Assembly: GCF_963675165.1 (NCBI RefSeq)
Contig: NC_087386.1
Coordinates: forward strand, 2,234,169 to 2,298,168
DNA from: Halichondria panicea
Taxonomy: Eukaryota; Porifera; Demospongiae; Suberitida; Halichondriidae
DNA: 64,000 bases
Reading direction: 5' to 3'
Positions 45,801 to 57,647 of this stretch are shown piece after piece. The notes beneath the pieces were generated by a model. The model was not told the origin of the DNA. It was given only the letters and a program-made list of their open reading frames with translations, and made no database searches. How positions within the stretch are numbered: position 1 is the stretch's first letter; each line of letters begins with the position of its first letter. The translations under genes and the position numbers were made by a program.

Positions 45801-48800
45801 CAAGCATAGCACATTCCTGCATGTAATGATTGGTTTAATCACATGCATCATAATTATGGTGACATCATAATAATAGTCCATCTTGTCACCCAGCTCTGAA
45901 GTATTGCATAGTTAACATTCCTAACACCACATACACACGTCTTGTTTAGAATCGAAGCGGTTGTTTAATGAGGCGATGAAGCACGGACACGTCTTGGTTA
46001 ACATTGTCAACATGCTCATGTTTGGACCGGCGGGAACAGGGAAGACCAACCTCAAGTACCTGCTAACCGACAAGCCCCCTCTGCTACAGCGTGACAGCAC
46101 TCCTTGTATGGAAAAGCCAGTACGCATTCGACCCGTGTCCAACACAAAATTCAAGTCAACTGGAAGAGGCTGGGAAGAGATGTCTCAGCCAAAGCTGCGC
46201 AAGCTACTTGCTGAAATCATCACTAAGTTACCAAAAGAAAGCGCCGATCCATCCACCGTATCAAGGATTGCCGAGAGCTTGAAGAAGATGACCACAACCG
46301 AGCTAATTTCTGATTCCGATGAGCAAATTTCTGGTTCCAGTTCGAGCCCATTGAGGAGGATCGATTCCGATACACTTTCTGGCTCTGCAAGAAAGTTGAA
46401 GAAAGCCGTTGATGAAGTGATTGCGAGTGTAGTGAGTGGTGTGGCAGAAGAGCTGAAGCCAGCCACACAGGGAACTGACCAACTGTCGAGCAGTGACCAG
46501 CAAGAAGGAGAACTGTTTGATTCCAACTGGGTGTACGTTACCGACTGTGGCGGCCAGCCGCAATTCCACGACATCAGCCCTCTCTTCATCAAGCACATTT
46601 CGGTGGCGTTGATAGTCCTGCGTTTGATTGACGAACTCTCCAGTTTCCCTTCTGACGAGTACTACAAGGATGGGCAGCTTGTTGGTAGTCCTCGTGCATC
46701 TCACATGACCCTCGGGGAGACACTTCAGAGTCTCATTCGATCGATTGAGTCCCATACCTCACAAGACAAGAAGCCAAGTATGATCTTTGTGGGCACATTC
46801 TTGGATCAACTGGAGGAGAGCTCGGATACACTTATCAAGAGGAATCAAGAGATTCTCGACATGCTGCCACCCGATATCAAGAAGCTATTGGTGTACAACG
46901 ATCCTGGATTGAACAATCTTATTTTTGGTCTCAACACAATCAGCCGAGATGACAATTCACTGGCCACTGGCAATAGGATTAGAATTGCTGTTGAGGACTC
47001 TATTCCGCTACAAGTCAAAATGCCCATCTGGTGGTCCTTCTTGGATTCACTTCTCCAGAGTTTATCTGCCAGTCTCGAGCGAGGTGTATTAAGCATTGGA
47101 GAATGTCTCCAATTAGCCACTCGATTTGGTTATTTGCTCAAAGATCTTGAAGCTGCTCTGGTCTTCTTTGATAACGTGTGTATAGCGCACTACTATCCCT
47201 CCATTCTCCCCAACACAGTGTTTGTGGATGCCCAGATTCCACTAGACAAGATCACCGAGCTCTCACAGCACGCCATCTTCCTGAGGAATGCTGAAGTCAA
47301 GTCACGCTCTACTCTAAGCACAGGAATGACCAAGGCCGAGTGGAAGAGATTTCGAGATGAGGGCATAGTCACTTTAGGGTTCCTTCGATTCTTTAAAAAG
47401 CATTACGTTGAAGGCATCTTTTCTCCAGAAGATATGCTGTTGATCATGAAAGATCTTCTCGTGATTGCTCCCATTCCACTAGTGGAGTCCACTACCCACC
47501 AAGCCGAGTTCTTCATGCCATCTCTACTCACATCAATCCCACCTGCTGAGCTAGACAAGATTCGTTCCTCCTTCACAATATCTCCCTTCGCTATCTACTT
47601 TCGTAGTGGGTGTATTCGCTCTGGAGTATTTTGCTGTCTAGTTGTGGACGTGATCAAGAGGTTGGACTGGAAAGTTTTTCTCCCCTCAGGGAAACTAATC
47701 TGTTTTGCTAAAAATTGTATCCAGCTAAGAATTCCCAAGCACCCGTATACCGTGGCTCTGATCGACTCCTTCTCGTATATCGAAGTGTACATTGACGTCC
47801 CTTTTCCTTTACGCAATGAAATATGCCCTACGATTCGCAACGAAATTTTAAGCAGCATTAAATTGTCCTGTAACGCGTTGCATTACAACAACGACACACC
47901 CGAGACAGGCATCTTTTGCCCATGCAAGAAGAGCACTGGAAGCAAATTGCACCTTGCTGATCTGAGCGAACGGATGGACTATTGGATATGCTCCCAGGAG
48001 GCACGTGTGTATGGGAAGCTCAGTGACGAACATAGAATCTGGCTGGACAATAGCGAAGGTTCAGGTGAGTATAATAATTATATAGTGTTCAGTAATATTG
48101 ACATTTATGTTTCCCTATGTTAGGTGAACCATCCTCTGTTACGAGAGATGTCACTGAAAGAACGAGTGATCAGCTGCAATACCCCGGTAAATACGTAACA
48201 GTATATGTAAACATTTGCAGTTCTATTAGTTTTAGAACTTAACTAGCTAGTACATAGTTACTTGATTAGCAGAGTATTTGTTAAAGTTAAGTAAAATGTG
48301 TATCAAATAATTTAAAGAACGAGTGATCAACAGCCTTGTATGGTAATTGACAAACGTACTACATTAGCGTAACTGCTGTGTCTGCTTTTCCTCAGGTAAT
48401 TCTGTAATGGAAGATGTGTGCTTGAAGACGGAAGTACATGATCATGATCAGCGAAATACTTCTAGTAAGCTTTGTTTTGCGTTTTTTTGTTTTATAAATT
48501 TCCCCTCCTCAGACCCTGCAATGGAACATGTGGTCAATAAAACAAGTGATCAACATACCAGTGAGAAAATGTCAATTGGTCAACAATTTATTTCGAGTTT
48601 GAAAGTTAAATTTTTTTCCTGGGCCTAATAATAATTTATTTTTTTACATATATCTTTTCTTCAGATGAATTGTCCTCTGTTACAGTAATGGAAGATGTGT
48701 GCAAGGAGACTGGAGTGAGGGACCAACAACTAGATCAAGAAATCCCTGAGAGTGACATCATTCTAATCGCGGAGAAATTTCCACACCTGCTGAGCGTGCA

Positions 48801-49625
48801 CAAGGTAGGCAGTACTCTTATTCATATACTGTACGTACTTACATAATTATCATTTTTACATTTGGTAAGGGATTGAGCATATTGTTCACCCGAACCCCTC
48901 AATTGTATTCCCTTTTGAGTTTCCTCTAGAAGGTATTTCCGAGGGGGCAATCCTCACCAAATTAAACCCTGGTTGATTGTTGCTTTTGTACAGGCTTTGA
49001 CAATTAACGATCTGCAACACGTTTACGAGAAACTACACACTGCACATGAAAGTGCCAGCCCTCACTGGTTCAATCTGGGATTGGCTCTAGGTATAACTTA
49101 TTTTGTTCTCACCAATATCAATAGCAAGCATCGTGGCGATAATGTGTCGTGCTTGCGTGAAATGCTGGCTGAGCTTCTGAGTACGCAAGATGTAACATGG
49201 AGTCTCCTGTCAGACGCTCTCAAAAAGCCCACAGTGAAGCTCATCAATTTGGCTGATAGCATCACAGGTAACTATTTTCAGTATTTGCGTATTTTTTTAT
49301 TAGCCTGGCTGCATGTGTCATTTTTGGTGTTTGTTATAGACTATCATTATCTTAGCTTTTTTCTTTGCATTCAGCCACAACTCCTAACCTGCTGAATCGA
49401 CTCAATCTCACCCCAGCCGACCTCGGTGATGTAACTGATGTCACACGTCGTTATGGCAATCAAGCTGGAGTGGCTCATGCATTGGGAGCGTGGCGAAGAG
49501 TGAATCCTTCCAGAGCTACCTTCAGGGCCTTGGTAGAAATCGCCATAGGACTGAGAAGAGGAGACACTGCTACAGACATTTGTAGATTCATTGTAGAGAA
49601 TACGAGTGGAACTGACCGAAACTGA
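39895..49625 (+). CDS. RD3: Roc-like GTPase with N-terminal coiled coil and C-terminal death-fold domains
   Basis: Full-length paralog of RD1. Exons 39895-39984, 40187-40198 (GRIE), 3-nt exons 41119 AAT, 41327 TTT and 41576 GAG, 42037-42048 (SWIK), 3-nt exons 42311 CGC, 42898 AAT, 43010 AAG and 43171 GAA, then 43343-43384, 43724-43925, 45950-48064, 48124-48186, 48396-48464, 48513-48560, 48665-48804, 48994-49267 and 49375-49625 give 3339 nt (1112 residues) in frame. The 2115-nt GTPase/COR exon is the same length as in RD1 and differs at only about a dozen residues; GPAGTGKTN, DCGGQPQF and GTFLDQ are unchanged. By contrast the microexons, the second half of the coiled coil and a patch after LGLALG in the first death-fold exon differ strongly. 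Three extra insertions lie in its introns or 3' flank. No lesion is visible, so it is probably functional. Confidence 0.85.
40351..40932. mobile_element. Mutator-like MITE in RD3 intron
   Basis: Orthologous to the RD1 element at 7586-8183, with the same CTCGTAGTA duplications on both sides (40342-40350 and 40933-40941). Confidence 0.8.
42452..42762. mobile_element. MITE with TAGACTGGCGGCGA ends, 9-bp target duplication, RD3 only
   Basis: A 311-bp element ending TCGCCGCCAGTCTA, with long inverted arms (CTGGCAAACTGCCTATCAGT and complement). TACAGACGT is duplicated on each side. RD1 shows the empty site (TACAGACGTGTACTTG near 9700). Mutator-like by duplication length. Confidence 0.85.
44021..44635. 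mobile_element. 615-bp DNA transposon-like element, CAGGGGCGTAGC ends, RD3 only
   Basis: Terminal inverted repeats CAGGGGCGTAGCTAC / GGCTACGCCCCTG, flanked by TATTA on both sides. RD1 and RD4 have the empty TGTTATTAGTAGAC site. The ends resemble hAT-type non-autonomous elements, but the duplication looks like 5 bp, so the superfamily is uncertain. Confidence 0.75.
45140..45350. mobile_element. Degenerate inverted-repeat element in RD3 intron
   Basis: Diverged copy of the 11463-11671 element, with TGCGATATTTTCGAGGGGCT at the left and a decayed right end. Confidence 0.45.
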
Positions 49626-49716
49626 TTTATACATAACGTTTTTGTCTGCAATGCTTTTGCTTTTCTGCACATTTTTGGTAGTTTCTGTGAGAAGTTGAAC
49701 TGAGCATGTGCAGTAT

Positions 49717-49803
49717 TAGCCTCGATCCCAGGCCGAGTTTTTACTAACAACTAGTTGTTCGCCTAACCGTTATAAAAACGAAAACTCGGCCTGGGATCGA
49801 GGC
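49717..49803. repeat. 87-bp inverted repeat downstream of RD3
   Basis: Counterpart of 16004-16090, the same hairpin arms around ACTAGTTGTTCGCCTAACCG. Confidence 0.8.
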
Positions 49804-49841
49804 GCCCACACATTGAAAAAGCCGTCATCACACCGCTAAAG

Positions 49842-50075
49842 TAGCCTCGTTCCCAGGCCTTACTTTTTCTTGCTGTTGTCACTGTTCATCCGTGAAAGAC
49901 ATAGTGGAGGCAGCAAAGAAAGAAATGGGCGTACAGTTAAGAAAAAGTAAGTCTCCTTTTTCCAAACTCTATGTCTATTTCTTTCTTTATTCCTCCAATT
50001 AATACCGTATTTTATCTCATTGAACGATTAATACAGTATTTTATCTTATTGAACGATTGTGATAAAGAACAGAAA
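49842..50075. mobile_element. 234-bp insertion after RD3, TAGCCTCGTTCCCAGGCC left end
   Basis: Absent from the RD1 3' flank, which reads CGCTAAAAGTCAAAG. Flanked by GCTAAAG on both sides. The left end shares the TAGCCTCG...CCCAGGCC family motif, but no matching right terminus is seen. It contains two near copies of a TACCGTATTTTATCTCATTG-like segment. Confidence 0.6.
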
Positions 50076-50326
50076 GCTAAAGTCAAAGTGCAGTTAGTAG
50101 AATTAAACAAATAATCATGTCTTGAAATATTGAAATCCAACCTTCAAGACAAAGAGACTCTGTGTTTTGTTTATCTTTCCTCCTACTATGAACAGGTTAT
50201 AGCTGACAGGGTGAGTTGCAATATAATACTTATCAAATGAGTGTACAGTGCAGCACATAGAGCTAGTCTAAAGTAGAACCATTGTACAGATAGTGACAAT
50301 GGTATTGTACGTACGTGTGGGGAGTG

Positions 50327-52068
50327 ATGATTGTGTGCTCCCTACTACTCACTCATCACAATGGCGCACTATCAATGGGCCCCACTGAAAAGAAACACTA
50401 CAAGTAAGTGTGTGTGTGTGTGTACACATTACCCTAGTCCTAGTAGTAGTCTAGAGGTTCCCATACTGGCCTTATTGTGTACCTACCTCAGCCTTTATTG
50501 GAGGAGAAGCTATTTAGAAGCCATTACCATGAATTAAGTAGCTACTGTATTTGTCTGGATATGGGTTCCAGATGCTTCCACCAGAGGCTCCTCTCTTACC
50601 TTGACTTCCTTCCCCTATATCTGAATCAGTACAATACACTATAGGAGAGGAAGCTGTACTCTAACTGTACTGTACATGGTAGTCTGTTATTATTAAAGGG
50701 GCAGGAGCAATCTCCCCCTCCACCAATGTACATGTGTCTGTCCCCTCAGGTAATTGGTTCGGTTGATGAGTTTTCCTCGGCTGTACAAAAAGTCATGACA
50801 GACATTAGCTTCGACAGTGACTTGGTGGTATCAGTGTTTGAGACCAACATACGTGTGCTAGGTGGTTTACTGGGAGGTCACTTTGCTGCCCTGGCTCTCA
50901 AAGAGAAGGGCTACCATCAGTTGGCTTGGTATGATGGGGGGCTGCTCAGAATGGCAGTGGAAGTGGGGAACAGATTACTGCCTGCTTTCAACACCACTAC
51001 AGGTCTCCCCTATCCAAAGGTGACTGCTCTGTACTCTGAAAAATAGCCAACAGAAAATACAGTTCAAAATTTTATACCAAATTCGAAACTGGTCTTAGTC
51101 CTAAGTGTACAGTATGTCATGTGGATAATACAACCTGTACATATGTAGAAAGTGCTTTATTATAGGCAAATCTCTGTTGCAAGTGCACTGCAATCCACTG
51201 TACTGTGCAAAATTGCCAACAGAAAATACAGTCCATTCTGTACTAAAATTAAAACTGGTAGATAATACAACCGTTACATGTGCTGTATTATATTGTGCCT
51301 CTCCTCAGATCAACCTTCGCCACGGTATGGGCTACCCTAACATGGAGAAGACAACGTGCACGGCATGTGCTGGGTCCATGATCCTTGAGTTTGCTGCCCT
51401 CAGTAGACTAACAGGTGCAGTGATTGTGTGTGTGTGTGCGTGTGCGTGCGTGCGTGCGTTGTGTGTGTGTGTACATTACCAAATGCATTTTGTAGCTCTA
51501 AGAGTTGGTTACATTTGAGCCTAAATGATATGGTCAAGCTCTCTCTCTCTCTCTCCCATCAGGTGATCCTCAGTTTGAGGTGAAAGCCCACCAAGCAATG
51601 GAGGCAATCTGGCGTAGTAGACACCGAGGGCACAATCTGGTTGGCTCAGTCATCAACATACACAGTGCTGAGTGGACGAGAGTGGATAGCGGTGTGGGGG
51701 CGGGGATTGACTCATACTACGAGTACTGTCTCAAGTCTTACATCCTGTTTGGGGACAGGAAGTATCTGCAGAGGTTTGGGAAGGTGAGCGAGTGAGGGGT
51801 TATTGAAACACTTGGTGCTTACTGTTAGAGTTAAAATTGTGAGGTAAAGGAGTTAACGGAAACTGTGTATACAGTACAGAGCTTTAATATGTTCATGCAA
51901 GGTCAGCAACTTCATTTTCTTTCTTTACCCCCTCCCCTACAGCATTATGATGCCATCAAGAGATACATCACGAATGGGCCCATGCTAGTGGAGGTGAGCA
52001 TGAATTCACCTCATCGAATGACTAGATCTTTCATGGACTCACTTCTGGCGTTCTGGCCTGGTCTACAG

Positions 52069-52136
<68 letters not shown>

Positions 52137-54192
52137 ACATGCAGCACTGACTAAGAGAAACCACTAGCTCCCTTTTAGGGGTCGTAACTTGTGTCCAATT
52201 TATTTGTAGCTCTTTGATAAAGGTACCACAAGATGGTAGACTGAGATCAACAATTGTTTTTCGTGCTGTCGTTTTCTGTTTTGCCTTAATATCTCTGAAC
52301 CTCTCTAGAACAGTTTGACATAGAAAAGTACTTCTTAGAGGCCGTCCGTCTATTGTAGTATGCAGTATACATTTTTGTATATACTGTACTTACCTAACCT
52401 TCATGTTTAAAATGACGGGGTTTGTTGTATCTATCTCCAGGTTCTGTGGGGTGACGTAGACACAGCTATACACATTCACGACATGCTTTATCATGTGATG
52501 GAGAGACACAACTTCCTACCCGAGGCATTCACTCATGACTTCAGGGTTCACTGGGGAAACCACCCTCTCAGGCCTGAGTTCATTGAGAGCACTTACTTTC
52601 TCTACAAGGTACACCGTCATGTGTGTGTGGGGTGTGTGGGTGTTTGTGTGTGGGGGGATGGGGGTGGGTGGGGGTCCACGGAATTCAAGTTATGGCAGCT
52701 GAAAAGAATAATTAAATTGAGGGGGGGAGAGAGTTGCGGTTAATTTCAACAGCTAGTACCGTTGATCGAATCTCCAAAATTTTGTGATTTTCGGAAAGCT
52801 TAGAAAATTTCCTTTCAAATGATGTATTTCAATCCAAAATTTCGTCGGGGCCATAATTTGTCATTTTTCAGCCTTGGACCATGGGCTATTATTCATGGTA
52901 TCGCCTAATTGGCAAATACTTTTATCGTTCAAATAAGAATTTTGATGATGCTATTTGAAAAGTGTGTTTCTATAAGCTTTCAGAAATAATATTATCGTTG
53001 AAATTGGATCCACGGAATTCGAGTTATGGCAGCTGATAAATTGAGGGGGGGGGGGAGAGTTGCAGTTAATTTTAATTTGGGGGTGGGTGTGTGTGTGTGG
53101 GGGGGGGGTGTGTGTGTGTGTGTGGGGGGGGTGGGGGTGTGTGTTTACTCTATGCATTAGCTGTACATGTATGTATCACTTTCTGTTGTTTCGAAGAAAG
53201 CATCTCAGTAATTGGAATATTTCTGTAAGTACTGTAATCAACCCCTAGCGTGTGATGCTACTGCTCTACTCTACTCTCTGTATTATTTTGATGGCTAAGT
53301 AGTTAATGAACGATTATGTTGTGTTATTACTGCAGGCGACTGGAGATCCATACTACCTGGACGTGGGTCGATCAGTGGTGAACAACTTGAACAAGTACGC
53401 CAGAGTGAGGTGTGGCTTCGCTGCCATCAAGGACCTCAGGACCAACGCTCACGAGGACAGGTAAGTCAGGGGAACCATTATATACTAATAGTTAGAATTT
53501 AGTTCCCATGTAGATCTCTCAAAAACGTATAATAATCGGTACTTGTATGGCATCACAATCCTTACCAGAATGCAAAGGTTAGATCGCAAAGTCTTAATAA
53601 ACTCATACACAAAGGGTTTAATATTCTAGTAGTACGATATCATTTTATTGGCAATCTTCGATACTGTATAGAATGGACTCCTTTGTACTGGCTGAGACGT
53701 TCAAGTATCTGTTCTTGTTGTTTGCTGACGAGGGGGACAGTCCCCTGAACATGGATGACTTTGTGTTCACGACTGAGGCCCACCTCTTCCCCCTCTCCCT
53801 CGCCAGCGCTAACACCACCCTCAATAGAGTCGTCCAAGAGGCAGTGAGTGGGTACAATACATACACAGTGTAGCGGCTATGCTGCTTCAGTATGCATTTT
53901 TTAGGTGCAGCTGCACATTGTAGGGGGGGGGGGTAAGGCAGCTCTTTTATAAAGGGTACCTTTTTTGAATGAGGTTATGGTAGCCTGGCTGTGTGAGTGT
54001 GTCAGGTGTTGTTCTCTCTGTGTGTAGTTACTGGTGAAGAACACAGACCTGGTGAATATGAGCACTGTCACTGTTACCACTAGCGGACCAGACTCTTCTG
54101 GGAAGGCAACAAAGAACAAACCAGTCACTGACAGCTTCACTAAAGGTTCACTGAAACACACACTAGACACCATGTACAGTAGTAGCCAATAA
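50327..54192 (+). pseudogene. EDEM3: EDEM3-like alpha-mannosidase, exons 2-3 deleted (EDEM3-3)
   Basis: Exon 1 (50327-50403) starts with ATG and reads MIVCSLLLTHHNGALSMGPT, a plausible short signal peptide. Exons 2 and 3, encoding FNHAY and the PADELMPL catalytic block, are gone: at about 50501 the intron 1 sequence CCTTTATTG jumps to the intron 3 sequence GGAGGAGAAGC, using an ATTG shared by both sides. Skipping 187 nt shifts frame. Exons 4-11 are intact: 50750-51019, 51309-51414, 51563-51783, 51943-52068 (with TGG, not TGA), 52441-52608, 53336-53460, 53672-53843 and 54028-54192. Lesions complement those of EDEM3-2. Without an alternative start, no active enzyme is expected. Confidence 0.83.
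52675..53025. repeat. Intronic satellite, single unit (EDEM3-3)
   Basis: One complete unit (start 52676) plus a partial one at 53010, compared with two in EDEM3-1 and four in EDEM3-2. Confidence 0.88.
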
Positions 54193-54361
54193 TCCTGTCT
54201 AGTCAGCACAGTTGTAGTTGTTTATAATTATACACCCCCTCACACCCACACACACCACACACCACACACCATGAATTAAGTAGCTACTGTATTTGTCTGG
54301 AGATGGTTTACAAACTTGTATACCTCCATCACTAACCCCCCCCCCACACACACACACACAG

Positions 54362-54973
54362 GCGTCTCCTGTTCACTGACGAGAGTGTCCTCCCTCACGA
54401 GGTGGGTAAAGGAGAGGCTGCTGTCAATAATGGTATAAGAGGACAAAGCAAGGGCAAACTCCACCCACTCAATCAGAGGTGGATTATAACGAGCAGGGGC
54501 CCACTCATGATGTGTGTAGTTCATGGTTCATCGAGCCAGTACAGTGGATGGAAAGCTCTCTACTGGGCAAAGTGGAGGGGAAGGTGAGGCTGCTACTTGT
54601 GCATAGCTAAAAATAGATACGTATCTTGAAAGCTCGTAATTTGTGTTCTGATTGTCCAATTTCAAACGAATTGATGCATTCAAGAGCTCTCAGAATTACC
54701 TTTCCAATGGTGTGCTTAGATACATGTACTAGTCTTGTGATTAGTCAAAATCCAATTTTAACAAAGACTATATAGCCTTATATATTATATACAGTAGAAC
54801 CTCGATTATCCAGGCACCTTGGTTCCAGAAGCAGGCCGGATAAGTGAATATGCCGGATAATCGAATAGATAAACCACGCCTTGATCCACCCACTTTATTG
54901 AAAAACATCAGTGCCACATGCGCAGAAGATAAGCCTTGCGTTATTTTCAACTGTATAATTTACTATACATTAT

Positions 54974-55056
<83 letters not shown>

Positions 55057-55213
55057 CGGCAGATTCTGTGTCTCAAGTGCTCGGCTCGTCTGGGATCATT
55101 CAACTGGTCAGGTGATCAGTGCTCGTGTGGGCAGTGGGTCACGCCCTCCTTCCAGATACAAGGCACGAATAGACGAAACCAGAACACTCACTAGGAGAAA
55201 AGTGGACAAAACT
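54362..55213 (+). pseudogene. DUSP12: DUSP12 3' fragment D
   Basis: Last two DUSP12 exons (54362-54583 and 55063-55213). GTCAATAATGG replaces GTCAAATGG (two extra bases), and CAGATACAAGGCACG lacks two bases against CAGATACACAAGGCACG. Its intron is interrupted by a truncated pogo-like MITE. Not translatable as the zinc domain. Confidence 0.86.
54791..54932. mobile_element. Truncated pogo/Tigger-type MITE (inverse of the RD2 element)
   Basis: Begins CAGTAGAACCTCGATTATCC and continues as the reverse complement of the right half of 23353-23651, then stops inside the element (ATGCGCAGAAGATAAG) and rejoins the intron at GCCTTGCGTT. The second terminus is missing. Confidence 0.8.
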
Positions 55214-55789
55214 GCATGTATAGCTAGCAAATTACTGAATCATTGTCCAAATTCAAACATTAATTTTTTTCGATCATTTGAAGGTTTATTGCTTAAACAA
55301 TAAATGATGTCATACTAATTCAATGTACCATGTACTGCATGTACAAATAATAGCATAAGAAGCGTCAATTATTATTCACTGCAAATTCAAAATTAATTTT
55401 TTCAATCATTAATTTGATAGATTATTGATTGGAGAATATGAATGATACCATACAGTACTGCATGTACATAGCATAAATTATATTAGCAACTAATAAACAA
55501 ATGGTCATAACAATTTGTCTGTTGTTTGGATAGTCCTCAAACTTGTGTCTATAGCAAACGTGAGTCTGCTTGGCAGTGACAGCCGCCGTACTGTGGCTTG
55601 TTCTTGGCTGCTCTGAGTTGTGCAAGGATGACGTGACATCGGTACTGATGCGTGTAGGCCCAGAGGAACAAAAGAGTGGCTACAATCAGGCCAGCAAGGG
55701 GTGAGTCTGCAATGAAACATTCATCAAGGCTGACATTCAAATAGAGACTCCTAAACAAGAATTAACAAGTCAACAATTACACAGTATTA

Positions 55790-56594
55790 CCAAGGGCGTA
55801 TAAAAGAAGAGAGGGCATGCAACTCCTGACTTCAAATGTGGGCGGATGAATGTGCATGACAGTTAGGGATGCGGCGATTATGCGAGCATAATTTTGAGAA
55901 TGATGTAGCTTGGAGCATTAGGAATTATGCGGGAATAAACGGTAGAGTGGGTGGGAATAATTATGCCACGTGGCTAGCATTCTAAATAAAGCACAATTAC
56001 ATTGTTATTGTATTCTAGCTCTGATCTGATCTCTGGGCTAGACTGCAGCTAGCTAGCTAGCTAGCCTTACCAGTAAAGACACACCATAGACAGTATAGTA
56101 GACTACTAGTACTTTATATGGAATCTGAAGAAAATCAAGAGATTAGATTACTGAACCTACTGAAGCCAATTCCAGTTCCAACAAGTAGAGACATATCGAT
56201 GTTGGATCAACTCAAGGCACTTCGTTTGGTGATCAGCAAGACAATGCTCTTCAGGACTATGTACATTATTATATCATTATGTAGAGACTTCTTGTGTTGC
56301 AATTTATCAAAAGATGATTTTTATTGTGATTTTAATGAAGAATAATGATTTTTTTATGAGAATAATGGGCTAAATCACTGAGAATAATAGGCTATAGCTT
56401 GGGAATTGGAGAATGGTAAAATTTGAGCATAATAGCCTCAAGCCTAATGACAGTGCATGAAATGCTAAAAATAGAAATTTCTATTTTTAGCACTTCATGC
56501 AAATGCACACATTCCTCCGCCCACGTTTGAACTCTGCTAGCTACGTGTACTGATAGTGGAGTTGCATGCCCTCTCTTCTTTTATACGCCCTTGG
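55790..56594. mobile_element. Foldback MITE copy D, interrupted by a nested element
   Basis: Outer element is the palindrome seen at 20428 and 38133. Between its arms lies a 584-bp insertion (55864-56447) flanked by TGACAGT on both sides. Confidence 0.85.
55864..56447. mobile_element. 584-bp nested insertion, TAGGGATGCGGCGATTATGC start
   Basis: TGACAGT is duplicated at 55857-55863 and 56448-56454; copies B and C have an uninterrupted site. AT-rich, with repeated ATTATGC/GAATAAT motifs and a weak TTAGG/CCTAA terminal match. A 75-codon open frame at 56118 resembles nothing I recognise. Superfamily unknown. Confidence 0.75.
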
Positions 56595-56646
56595 TAGTAC
56601 ACTTACAATTAATACTTAATCAAGGTATGTACAATTACTAGACTGA

Positions 56647-56838
56647 ATACCGTACAGAGGTGGGTCATTTTCGTGGGGCAAAATATTTGTGGTGTTCGTG
56701 GTTGGACCTCTAACCATGAATGAAGCGACTTTGCCTACCGTTACCTGCTCCAACCACGAAAATATTACCCACGAAATGTCTCAATATTGCTGAACAACAA
56801 ATATTTTGTCCCCCGAAAAATACCCGCTATACGGTATG
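56647..56838. mobile_element. MITE with ATACCGTA / TACGGTAT ends, copy D
   Basis: Same element and site as 20691-20882, with a few substitutions. Confidence 0.75.
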
Positions 56839-57647
56839 ACTATACCTGAATTCAAATGCAGCAGTGCTGTTGGTCCCAATAGCGGTAGTCTTGTGTGCAG
56901 TAGACAGTGGCTGGTATAGTAGAGGAATACAGAGTAGTTCCACACCATCCCCCACACGTAGAAGTGGGTGAACCACCTGCAGAGGGGAATAAAGACCTCC
57001 TTAGACTGGGACAATGCAATTACAACAACTACAAGTCAGGACAGTCTCAGCTAGGGAGCTCACTATTGTAAATCACAATCCAGTACTTAGCTAGGTGTTA
57101 CAAGCTAGACTTGTAGGGGGTTCTCGTTACAAGAGGTAGACTGATACACTGTATATATTGACCCTGACTGACCTCCTTGAGTCTTGGGCACACTATGGAT
57201 CATCCAGCTCCAGTCACTCTCACTCCTCAGCTTACCATACTTGTACACATCTCTGGTGAAACTTGGCAGATATTGTCTCCAATAGACAAGAGTATGAACT
57301 AGCAGTCCAGAACCAATCCACAGTAGCAAGGAGATGCTCACATGCTGCATTAGCTGATCAGCCATACGAGAGTAGTCGACAAGCTTCCCCGCTTTGTCAC
57401 TGAGACCTGCACATGTGTGTGTGTGTGTGTGCGTGGGGAGGGGGTGAGTGTGTGTGTGGGGGGGGGGAGTGGGTGTGAGAGGAAGGACATTCTGTACTAT
57501 ATATAGCAGTGGTAGCAACACTGAATTGAAACAGTACACACACAAGAAACTGCAAGTGCTGGTGTTGCCCAGCTGTGCAAAAAGCAGGAAAAAAGCATAA
57601 GCTTATAATAAGTCTACAAAATATGGATGGCAGATATAAATACGTAC

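Larger units (their letters stand above)
55505..57365 (-). pseudogene. SRD5A3: SRD5A3-like copy D, 70-codon internal deletion
   Basis: Exon 1 (57365 to about 57175) is full length and reads HVSISLLLWIGSG through KYGKLRSESDWSW. Exon 2 (about 57000-56845) has the same 210-nt in-frame loss as copy B. At the codon that is TGA in copy A it reads AGA. Exon 3 (55720-55505) matches B and C and lacks the catalytic C-terminal block. Intron 2 carries the two MITEs seen in B plus a nested insertion. The closest of the four to an uninterrupted frame, yet missing a membrane segment and the catalytic end. Confidence 0.78.

Noticed and set aside
56118..56345. 75-codon open frame inside the nested insertion
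   Set aside because: No recognisable domain, lies in AT-rich mobile DNA, and is not present in other units. Not called as a gene.
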